Below are positions 8,448 to 16,464 of a stretch of DNA of 16,464 nt, piece by piece. Both the position numbers and the translations under genes were made by a program. The stretch covers positions 1 to 16,464 of the forward strand of contig LSSK01000754.1 in assembly GCA_001969505.1 (NCBI GenBank), given 5' to 3'. Positions within the stretch are counted from its first letter, which is position 1. Every line of letters starts with the position of its first letter. Under the pieces are notes generated by a model, which was given only the letters and a program-made list of their open reading frames with translations, did not search any database and was not told the DNA's origin. This DNA comes from Zancudomyces culisetae (taxonomy: Eukaryota > Kickxellomycota > Harpellomycetes > Harpellales > Legeriomycetaceae).

Positions 8448-10364
8448 ATGGTTTCGGTAATGGAGAGAATAGCTCTATATGAAAAAAAAGCCAAGGAAAG
8501 CACTGCGATAAAATATCCAGTGTCCACCTCCGTTTCCGGCAACGATTCTGTCTCTGCCTCTGCTTCTGCTTCAACTTTGGTCTCACCTTCTTCATCTACC
8601 CTAAATTCCTCAGTATCCACACCAGATGTGAACACTATTACAACTACCGATGGTAAAAGTGATAAGAACACGTTTGAAACAAGTACTCTCGATTCTGCAC
8701 TGGCAAAAATCAGCAACCTTCAACTAGACTACCAACTAGACGGTGGTGAATTTCAGCTAGATTCAAAATTTATAGTTAATTCCGAGAATAATGAATTTGA
8801 TAACGCTGACTTTGCAAAACTAGATAGCGATAGTAACGTAACTATAGTAGAAACCCTTCAAAATATTAAACAGCAACAAAAACAACAAGAAGAAGAGCAG
8901 GAACAAAAACAAAAGAAAAAAGTAAAACAAGCTGAACAGGCCAAAGAGCAAGCACATGGTCAGAATCAGGATCAGAATCAGGAACAAGTACAGGATAAAA
9001 AACCTAGGAAAAAGAGTTCTATAGGAAGTAGAGAGGGATTAAGTAGTAGACTTCGGCACCGTAAAGAACAGCAAGGAAAAACAATGCCATCAACCAACGG
9101 TAATTCTAGTGCCACAGATAATAATGTTGAAAAATCAGAAATAGGAACATCGCTATTATCGCCTAGTTCCTCCAAGGAGTCCACACCAGAAACCAATGAA
9201 ATAGCAGCTGGTATACAAACGGAAAATAGGTATACTTCCAACACAGAGGCACAGAAAAGCGAGCCAGTGTTAGCAACCAAGAAAAGCATTAGTGGTGGGG
9301 GTGGAGGAGGGTTAATGGCAATGAAACCTTCACAGATTGATCGGTTAACCAGTTTGAATACACGTATGAATTCAAAGTACATGCACTGCAACATACGATA
9401 TGTTACAATCAAGCTTAACGTTGAGCGACCTGCTAATTTCGTTCAGGTTGAAACTACCACGGGAGATAAAGGGGGCAACACTGGCATATCCAAAAAAAAG
9501 AATGAAGAAGAAAAGGAACTGGATGTAAACGAACAAGTAGATCCGGGATGTCCTGACGCGAGCGATGATTGTGGTAATGAAGAAGAAGGTAAAGAAGAAG
9601 AGGAGGAAGAACAAAAAGAAGAAATTGGTTATGTGATGTATAAAAGAATGTGGGAGTCTGAAGAAAGCGTGGGTATGGATGGTAGTGTTAGCCAGGAGCT
9701 TGTCTGCAAATCTGATAATCCAAAAATAATAGATACATTTTTAATTCCGGCTGATAATGGAGGAAACAATCAAAGTGTACACGAAGAGGAAGGCGGTGTC
9801 TCAGAACTCACAAATGCTTCACGAATGGATAGAGTATTAGAAGAAAGCACTTTTAATCTAGATAATGACAACAGCGATATGGTTAACCAAAGGGAATTAG
9901 ATGTGTTAGAGAGTTATACCATGGAAACGAGTATGGAAAAACAGCATGAAAAGAATAGCAATACGCCTTGTAAGAATTTTGTTAAAGTCAGGTGGGGAAA
10001 TATAGATATTTTCAACCCCAACTACAAAATCAAAGCTCAGGACACACCATGTACAGAAAATGGAGACGGAGATGATACGACGAGGAGGCCAGGTAGTATT
10101 TTGGTGACAACGGAGACCAAGAAGAAGAAAATGGTGATGGTGTCAGAGGGAGAGGAAGAGGGTTCATCTGCAGGTGCTGAGAGTGGAGGAGGGATTAATT
10201 GTTTTAATGCAAAACGAGTTGGCACCAATAGCGATGCCAAAGGCAGTAGTAGTAGTAGTAGTAGTAGTAGACATGGAGGTGAGGATACTAATGAAGAAAG
10301 TGGTATAGTTCTAGTTAAACGGTTCGAGTATTTAAATGATACCAAAAAGGACCTGGACGATTAA
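8448..10364 (+). CDS. Uncharacterised, largely disordered protein (638 aa)
   Basis: I do not recognise this protein. Length and uninterrupted frame argue that it is real, and an in-frame TAG six bases before the ATG fixes the upstream limit if there is no leader intron; Met5 is an alternative start. There is no signal peptide or membrane segment. In order: a short helical start (MERIALYEKKAKE, 5-17); a Ser/Thr-rich stretch (20-85); a Gln/Glu/Lys-rich, possibly coiled-coil stretch (136-182); a basic patch (184-210, KKPRKKSS and RLRHRKEQQ); a Gly run (283-288); a more ordered-looking core (290-335, including NIRYVTIKLNVERPANF); Glu-rich runs (378-392); a second ordered-looking piece (508-530, KVRWGNIDIFNPNYKI); an eight-Ser run (600-607); and a compact end (VLVKRFEYLN, 621-630). 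The pattern suggests a scaffold or regulator with short binding motifs, which is inference only. It converges with PAN2. Confidence 0.8.
   Translation: MVSVMERIALYEKKAKESTAIKYPVSTSVSGNDSVSASASASTLVSPSSSTLNSSVSTPDVNTITTTDGKSDKNTFETSTLDSALAKISNLQLDYQLDGGEFQLDSKFIVNSENNEFDNADFAKLDSDSNVTIVETLQNIKQQQKQQEEEQEQKQKKKVKQAEQAKEQAHGQNQDQNQEQVQDKKPRKKSSIGSREGLSSRLRHRKEQQGKTMPSTNGNSSATDNNVEKSEIGTSLLSPSSSKESTPETNEIAAGIQTENRYTSNTEAQKSEPVLATKKSISGGGGGGLMAMKPSQIDRLTSLNTRMNSKYMHCNIRYVTIKLNVERPANFVQVETTTGDKGGNTGISKKKNEEEKELDVNEQVDPGCPDASDDCGNEEEGKEEEEEEQKEEIGYVMYKRMWESEESVGMDGSVSQELVCKSDNPKIIDTFLIPADNGGNNQSVHEEEGGVSELTNASRMDRVLEESTFNLDNDNSDMVNQRELDVLESYTMETSMEKQHEKNSNTPCKNFVKVRWGNIDIFNPNYKIKAQDTPCTENGDGDDTTRRPGSILVTTETKKKKMVMVSEGEEEGSSAGAESGGGINCFNAKRVGTNSDAKGSSSSSSSSRHGGEDTNEESGIVLVKRFEYLNDTKKDLDD
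10245..10270 (+). repeat. (AGT)n microsatellite coding for polyserine
   Basis: About nine AGT units encode most of the Ser600-607 run of the unknown protein. A related AGT-rich tract lies at 10568-10603, where the opposite strand encodes the Thr-rich tail of Pan2. Confidence 0.85.
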
Positions 10365-10547
10365 TAAAATAGAATATGAACTAATGGGAATACAAAGTCA
10401 TAAAGAAATAAGACAAGAAGTGTAAATGTAATATATATTAAAAACCAAAACAAGTTGGGTCAAGACAAGTCTAGCTGTAGTCAAAAATAAAAATTAGATT
10501 AGATTATAATAGAATAGAATAGAATGAAGTGAGTCCGATGACTGATA
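10365..10547. terminator. Convergent 3' spacer
   Basis: These 183 bases separate the stop codons of the unknown gene (+) and PAN2 (-). They are AT-rich with AATAAAA-like sequences on the plus strand just after the stop (10364 onwards) and near 10486, and an AGAAT tandem array at about 10510-10525. Both transcripts must end here or overlap. Exact 3' ends cannot be read from sequence. Confidence 0.45.
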
Positions 10548-13500
10548 TTAAAAAGTATTAGCAGGACTAGCAGTAGTGGTAGCAGTAGTAGTAGTGGTAG
10601 TAGAAACAGGGTATGATAGAGGTGGTTGTGGTAATACTTGTGGAGGTTTCCAACCAAGAGCAAAACCCTTCTGGTACATATCTTCTAACTTTGACTCAAA
10701 CAAGCCCAACGATTGTAATTCTTGGTATTTTTTATATAGCTTTAATGCCTATTTTAGTATCAAAACAAAATTTATTAATATTGCTAAACTCCACCACCCC
10801 CCCTTCCCTCCCCTCCAATCTCCCTTTTTTTTAATATTTTAATTTCTTTATAATTGTTTATAAATATCTTTTTAATAATAATGGTAATAATGATGATAAT
10901 GATAGCGAGTAACTTACAGTTACTGAATCTTCTATACTACAATGTTCGGATTGTTGGATATATGTATCCAAAAAGTACCAAGCCAAAAATTTCAAATTGA
11001 CCAACCTATCGCAAAGTTAATATTAGTGTTAATATAGATAAATAGATAAATAGATTTTTGTTTTTGTTTTTGTTTTGTTTTAATTTAATTTATGTTACCT
11101 CAAATACTTGGGCGACTGGAACAACACAGTAGTATTGACAACTTGGCGTTTGGGTACATGGATGTTGATTGTCCGAAAATCAGATTCCAAACCGTGGCCT
11201 ATAAACGTAGTATGGTTATCGACAAGATACCGCAGCTTCTTGTAGCAGTGTTTGAATGAAACAAGATTGTAATTACTCGTAGCTGGATCCAAATCACCCT
11301 CGCGGATTCCTGAATATTCTGTCAAATAATTTGCAATTGGTACCGTTGTCAAGATATAATCGTCAATAAACGGCACACCAGAATTTATCACTATGCTAGT
11401 ACCATTGTTGGGGATCTCTGTTGGTGTTGATTCTGATGTTGACTCTGATGTTGATGTTGATTCTGATGCTGATGCTGGTACAGATACAGATGCAAGTGTA
11501 GGTATGGTAACAGTTACTGGATTTACTCGAACTACACTCAGCCGCGCCAGACTATGTGTCTTTGGTCGATGTAGCGACAAAGCTCCAGAACTATGCACTT
11601 CGGTTTCCGCATCCGCCAACAAAACAAACTCGGCATCCATGGCACACACAAATGTACCCGCTTGGATTTGGTCAAGTTCCTCCAGAGTTAGAGGGTACAC
11701 CGCCTTGCTTGGATCATGTGGTTCCTTGCCACCACCACCACCACCACCACCACTATCTCTGGGAGAAGCTGTGGTCGTTGCGTTGATGAGCCTGTTTGCT
11801 TTGCCGGGCTTGGCAGCTTTGCCCTTCGGCTTGGCACCGCCTTGCAGCTGCTGCTTTCCTTGTTTGAACTTTGAGGCCTTTTGTTTTTTACCTTGTAGTT
11901 TCTTTGCCATTGTAACATTTCCAGATTGAATAAATCTTGAAATGTTTTTTTCATCCTCACTGTTGGACTGCGACTCGGAGTTATCAAGTGATGACGATAA
12001 TCTAAACAGATCTATCGGCTCAGTAAACTGAGATTTCAGGTAATCTAGGGCCTGGAGCTGATGTGTATTTGCATCGGCACTAGCGCCTGTTGTTCGGTAG
12101 AAGAAAATACTGGGTACCCGCTGGTCTGACGCAAATTGGAATATTTGGTGAACATTTTGGTTAGGAATAGGCTCCACACAAAAATCATTAAACAGGTACC
12201 ACGTCTTGGTGGCTTGGTCGTACATATGAACCACTAGATAACCCTTTTTGCTGCATATCTGTGCAGACTCCAGATCACCACCACCCAACCCAACAAGGTT
12301 ACTACTACTACCTATGCTGCTCCCACTAGATGTCTTGGCGTGTCCCATGATTGCTTTTTTCGTTGGTTTTATAGAGTCCCGACTTGGACTAACACTTCCA
12401 TATCCACTGTTGGCGGCAACAATAGAGTCAAATGTTAGGTTGGGCTTGATTTCTGAGATTATTGCAAGTAATTCATAGCTTTTACCCGTGTCGCCCTTAT
12501 TGTCCGTTTCTACTGGGGTCGCTTCTTTATGGTCTGTTACTATGTACCCATTGTTCGCTGCGTTGGCCATAACATGTAGTTTTTCGGGAACCCAACAGCT
12601 ATTCTTGCCCGCCTCACTAAAAGCAGGCTGTAGGTTTTTCCACCAATCCGATTTGTCACCCGCTGTATCCTGCGAATGTCCCGATGCCACACCTTTGTCT
12701 TGCTTTAGAGAATCATTAATACCAACACCGATACCGATACCAGTTCCGCTGCCAGCGCTAGCCCCAGTTCCAGCCCCAGGTCCGGTATTGGTACGTTGGG
12801 TCGTAACTGTAGGCAGTATTAGTGGGCTGTTTATCGCAATGTATTCACCTGGATATCCTGCAAGACGTCTGGATAGCCTGGCCCGATTATAGCATTTACA
12901 CTTTGCACATACCACACCCGATCCGCTCTCGGTTGTAGTCAGACTCAGATCAACCAGCCTGGCAAACGACAACTGCTCACGCATCTTTTTGATGCTTGAC
13001 TTTAGCGCTGTGCTAATTAGTGCATTGTCAGTATTGTACATCCCGCTAAACCCACGCGATAACTCTACTGCAAACGCCCGAGTGCTGTGGCTAATTATAT
13101 ACCCACAACCGCTACATTCGATCTCTGTCGTAATTGGAATTCCCATTTCCGTTTCAATGTACTTGAATGGAACAACATTACTGCCATTACTACCACCACC
13201 ACCGTCATCATCATCATGACCACCACCAACGCTGCTGTTTTCTATTGGCTTGATAAGACTCTGCATGTTTATTGTCTCCAAAATAAACCGAAACGCAGAT
13301 TGAACAAGCCGGGTATATGGCAACGGCGCACTGTTACTACTAGGAAGCTCCGGCTCCAAAATATTTAGTGCTCCCGCCTTTGCATCACACCCAATCAGCC
13401 GCAGCACATTGGTTGCTTGGCAATTTGCACCTTCACTGTCTCTAAGCATACTATTCAAGAATCCAAGCTCACACAACAAGCAGCTTTCCAACTCACATTT

Positions 13501-16043
13501 TGTGCAACTATGGTAGATTGTCATTTCGCGGATCTCTGGCATAAAGTACATCACCTGAAACAAACTGTTCATGTAGCTATTCTGGATGTTCGATTCTAAT
13601 CCGCCAAACTGAGTTTTATTGTACTCTCCAAAATCAAAGTCCTCAATTCCATACTTGCTGTACTCAATCTCTACCCGCTTGAAGTGTTGTGGTACCCGAC
13701 AGTCATTAGCATCATACTTTGACATTATCCTTTCTGTAGCTGTAGTCTTTGATGATATACCCGACACCAACGCCGATCTTGCTCCTGATCCTGGCCTTGA
13801 TCTGGACCCAGACCCAGACCCGGATTGAGATTTGGATTTGGATCCCACTGTCGGTGATCCTGAAAGTCCCGATGATAACATCGATGTTGAATTTTGCAGG
13901 TGTGACGACTCTGCTGCTGTCGTTGGGGAGTGCAACGAGTCTTTTTTCCCTTTGTACTCACAGATTTTCCCTTCTCGTTCCCCCTGACTTGCATACATGT
14001 TACTTCTAACCTTTTGTGATCTAAATTTGACGTTTATTCCCGGTTTTCCTTCATCCAGCTTTTCCCTTCGCCAATCCCTGCCCACTACCACTTGGTTGTG
14101 CTTCTTTCGTGTATAGTTTGGAATACTTCCTATCATCCCATGCATTTTTACCTGTCTGAACTCGCTATCAGTTACCTGACATACTGGTTTTCCCACATCG
14201 TATAACTGCCCTTCCTTTCCCAGTACATCTGATAGTAGCTTGATATTTCCAAGTGTCACATTACTGTCGCCGTTATTATTCAACCCCGAACCAATGTTAA
14301 ATCCCGTACCTATACCCCCTCCCCCTCCCACATCCACATCCGCATCCACACCAATACCCATACCCATACCCATACCCATATCCGCTACTCCCCCACTAGA
14401 ATATGCAAACGTATGAGGTAATGGCCCTATATCCAACAATCTGACACTCTCGTCGTCCACCATAAACGGTGCCGAGCCTCTTTTGTATCCGCTCGTTGCA
14501 ATTGGTACAGATGAACCCAGCTCCATATCATGCAACAGCGAATTTTTAGACTTGCTCCATAAATGCATAATCCCCTGTGTGTCCCCTACTACAACTGCCT
14601 CGCCATTTGCCGTCATCCCTCCTGCTGTAAACATCGCATCCTCGTAACACTCTGCCTGGAACAGATTCACCCCTTGTATCTCGCTGCCTACAATCTCTAG
14701 TTTTTCAACATATCCATCTGGATATACTGCTACTACAGCCTCGGTCCTTTTGTTATCATTGCAAAACTGCGCGGGTGCTACCGTTTTGTATTCAGAAACT
14801 ACCTTTTTCAAATTCCTCACATCAAATAGCTTCACACTCCAGTCCCCTTTGCTACTACTATTCCTATGTTTTAATTTTGGTTTTAATTCCTGTTTTCATG
14901 TATCTATGTTCGATGCTATATGATATTTTTGGTATATTGGGAAAAAAGAAGTGTTTTGTTTACATTATCGACCATCCTGATGTCAATAAATGGCTCCCGA
15001 CTTCGCTTATGTATCCAACACCACCACTGTAAGCTTCTACCCAGTTGGTAATCTTGTAACTCATTCTGGGATCTCTTAATACCAGCAATCCTGTAGCTGT
15101 CCCGAGTATATATTCCTTTTTAAAATCTTGTGCTGTCACCCCATTTTCTACCTCAAACTACATTTATCAAAAGTAATTTTCAGCCAAAACTAATCCCTTT
15201 GGTTAATTTCTTTTACCATATATAATCTGAATTATCCTTAAAGACAATCGCTGTGTAAATTATTCTACTCAATAAGCTCAAATAAACATAAAGCAAGAGA
15301 ATTAGTACCGTTTTCTGAACTGTTCCTCTATCCATATTCACTACATATGCCTTTCTTTGATCGTTCGTGAGTATAATTTCATTCTCATTGTTTCTATTGA
15401 GTGTGAATGTCCCGAAACTTTCATTGTTGTTGGCCCTATTTTAATAATTTACCGTAAATACTCACTCTTATTCTAATCTATGTGTTACTCGTTCGTTTTT
15501 ACTAGTTTTCAAGAAATAGTATTCTACTTAAGAAATAATGAATACTTACTTCACTGTTGTCTTTATCATTCCACCACAACTCCTTAATTGCAAAATGTTT
15601 TCGGCAAGTGTCCATATTCCCCGTTTATCCGCCTTTAAACTCTTTATTGGGCACGTCGTCACCACAAATCCACTATACTGATCTAGAGGCTCAATATCAT
15701 TGTTTATTACATATGAAGAAACTCGACCCTATTTACAAATTTATACATCAAGTTGTTTCTTTTTTTTCTTTTAAACTTTTATAATTAGTTTGTAAAAGTG
15801 TAGGGTCTTGCGCCTGGCTAGGCTGCACACATTATACGTAATATACCCCAATAACAATTTCTAGACAAATACTATATAGTAGTGTGGCGTTACCCAATTG
15901 TCTCCAACCCAAACAAGTGGGTTTTCATAATCAAAGGTCGTGCTAAAAATCGCTTTATTTTCGTATTCGGTACCTGTGATATAGCTCTGGTTGACTTCGT
16001 ACCATTCCGACTCGTAGTCGGTTTCTCTACTTTCATCATTCAT
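10548..16043 (-). CDS. PAN2: PAN2, catalytic subunit of the Pan2-Pan3 deadenylase, seven exons
   Basis: Cytoplasmic 3'-5' exonuclease that shortens poly(A) tails. Exons, in order of translation: 16043-15894, 15728-15550, 15435-15309, 15157-14964, 14863-11099, 11005-10918, 10748-10548. They total 4704 nt with all phases consistent (1567 residues; S. cerevisiae Pan2 has 1115). The WD40-like part spans about 30-370 (VWVGDNW-GRVSSY; LLTSGWSIM). The pseudo-ubiquitin-hydrolase domain starts near 626, where NSYMNSLFQ has Ser in place of the catalytic Cys; Cys pairs (CTKCELESCLLCELGFL, CSGCG, CAKC) remain. The DEDDh nuclease domain has D1293 and E1295 (MDAEF), D1445 (GHGLESDF), H1493 and D1498 (HCSIED), then ALKLYKKY and the GWKPP end. 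Extra length comes from low-complexity tracts: a Gly/Met repeat near 379-400, Gly/Ser/Arg near 560-580, Gly8 near 1255, a Ser/Thr/Glu insertion at 1332-1378, and a Thr-rich tail. ATG 16043 is the first Met in frame. Confidence 0.95.
10749..10917 (-). other. PAN2: PAN2 intron 6
   Basis: 169 nt, phase 0, donor GTAAGT, acceptor AAAATAG directly preceded by TACTAA, so a likely branch site sits only a few bases from the acceptor. It joins HCSIEDSVT to ALKLYKKY, as in the Pan2 family. Its minus strand holds G-runs (C-runs at 10797-10824 on plus) with quadruplex potential. Confidence 0.92.
11006..11098 (-). other. PAN2: PAN2 intron 5
   Basis: 93 nt, donor GTAACA, acceptor GCGATAG, with a CTAAT/TTAAC branch-like stretch upstream. 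It splits an Arg codon after two bases and joins PKYLR to LVNLKFLAWYFLD. Read unspliced, a TAA appears at once and the last two catalytic residues of the nuclease are lost. Confidence 0.92.
14864..14963 (-). other. PAN2: PAN2 intron 4
   Basis: 100 nt, donor GTAAAC, acceptor AACATAG. It splits codon 217 after two bases; joining gives ATG (Met) between LLTSGWSI and NSSSKGDWSVKLFDVR, matching the WD40 region of Pan2. Confidence 0.85.
15158..15308 (-). other. PAN2: PAN2 intron 3
   Basis: 151 nt, phase 0, donor GTACTA (unlike the other donors), acceptor ATGTAG. It joins MDRGTVQKT to FEVENGVTAQDFKKEYI. An acceptor six bases later (TTTGAG) would also keep frame and remove Phe-Glu. I chose TAG because every other acceptor here is TAG. 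Confidence 0.7.
15436..15549 (-). other. PAN2: PAN2 intron 2
   Basis: 114 nt, donor GTAAGT, acceptor AAAATAG with TATTAA just before it. It splits a Lys codon after two bases and joins MIKTTV to the ANNNESFGTFTLN segment. Confidence 0.88.
15729..15893 (-). other. PAN2: PAN2 intron 1
   Basis: 165 nt, phase 0, donor GTAACG, acceptor GTAAATAG. It joins NPLVWVGDNW to GRVSSYV, the family pattern of a first WD40 strand followed by G-x-V-x-S-Y. Confidence 0.9.
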
Positions 16044-16464
16044 TACTTTTTTTTCCCTCCTTTCTCTGTGTGTATTTCTATAGTATAAAAATACTCTATG
16101 GCTTGAATTTCATTATTTCGTTAAAGTTTTAGTGCGAAAACACCTGTTCCTGTTTAACGTAAAATATTATTTTCGATAATTTCTAGGATTTTTATTTGCC
16201 AAAATTGAAACAAAAACTCGACGTGAAATTTTGGCTTTTTGTTATTGCTTTATTATCGTTTTGGTGCTGTTTTATTTTGTTTAGCTGCCCGAACTATGTT
16301 GCTGGATTTTTTGCTTCACTCAATTCCATTGCCTGGGCTGAAATTTTTTTGGGTAATGTTATTGGCCAACAAGTTGAGAGCATAAGAGTTTTGTTTGCGT
16401 TTAAACAGAGCGGGGTATAATATTGACTTGTGTTTAAAGCTGGTAAACCTAGACCAAAACCAAA
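16044..16464. other. PAN2 upstream region
   Basis: This stretch before the PAN2 start has A-runs and an inverted repeat, CGTTAAA (16119-16125) and TTTAACG (16153-16159), spaced 27 bases apart, which might bind a regulator. A plus-strand frame at 16196-16420 with a hydrophobic stretch lacks an ATG start and is not accepted as a gene. Nothing else is recognised. Confidence 0.5.

Noticed and set aside
10576-10842. Two overlapping plus-strand frames with valine runs
   Set aside because: They are antisense to the last PAN2 exon (10548-10748), whose minus-strand reading matches the Pan2 C-terminus.
11393-11929. A 178-codon plus-strand frame rich in Asp-Val and Pro repeats
   Set aside because: It is the opposite strand of PAN2 low-complexity coding sequence.
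16196-16420. A 74-codon plus-strand frame with a membrane-like segment
   Set aside because: It starts with TTG, has no ATG, and lies in the PAN2 upstream region; a TTTCTAG acceptor-like site precedes it but no upstream exon was found.
1-16464. CRISPR arrays, insertion sequences, transposon or viral relics
   Set aside because: No spaced direct repeats of CRISPR type, no transposase, reverse transcriptase or long terminal repeat pattern was seen; repeats here are simple microsatellites.

Overview
The window is nuclear DNA of an ascomycete fungus, most likely a budding yeast (Saccharomycotina). It holds large protein genes with short spliceosomal introns, AT-rich spacers full of simple repeats, and proteins rich in low-complexity tracts. 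CTG codons fall at positions that are leucine in the Xrn1 family, so the CUG-serine code is unlikely. The genus cannot be named from this sequence.

Layout: 1-1205 is the upstream spacer of XRN1. XRN1 (+, 1206-5434) encodes the cytoplasmic 5'-3' exoribonuclease; its first 29 codons lie in two tiny exons in front of the large open frame. A 3-kb spacer (5435-8447) carries G/C-run clusters, microsatellites and a patch of hairpins but no convincing gene. An unrecognised, mostly disordered 638-residue protein is encoded at 8448-10364 (+). A 183-bp convergent spacer follows, then PAN2 (-, 16043 down to 10548), the catalytic subunit of the Pan2-Pan3 deadenylase, rebuilt here as seven exons. The window ends in the PAN2 upstream region (16044-16464).

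XRN1 and PAN2 act at opposite ends of one pathway. Pan2-Pan3 starts poly(A) shortening, and after decapping Xrn1 degrades the body of the message from the 5' end. Whether their closeness matters, or whether the unknown gene between them shares that pathway, cannot be told from one genome.

No new multigene system is evident. The points most worth a second look are the reconstructed splice structures (all eight acceptors are TAG), a strong mosaic of G-rich and C-rich patches that flips inside both large genes, a cluster of potential G-quadruplexes, a 34-nt alternating purine/pyrimidine tract next to the start codon of the unknown gene, an inverted 7-mer repeat bracketing XRN1, and a Ser/Thr/Glu-rich insertion inside the PAN2 nuclease domain.
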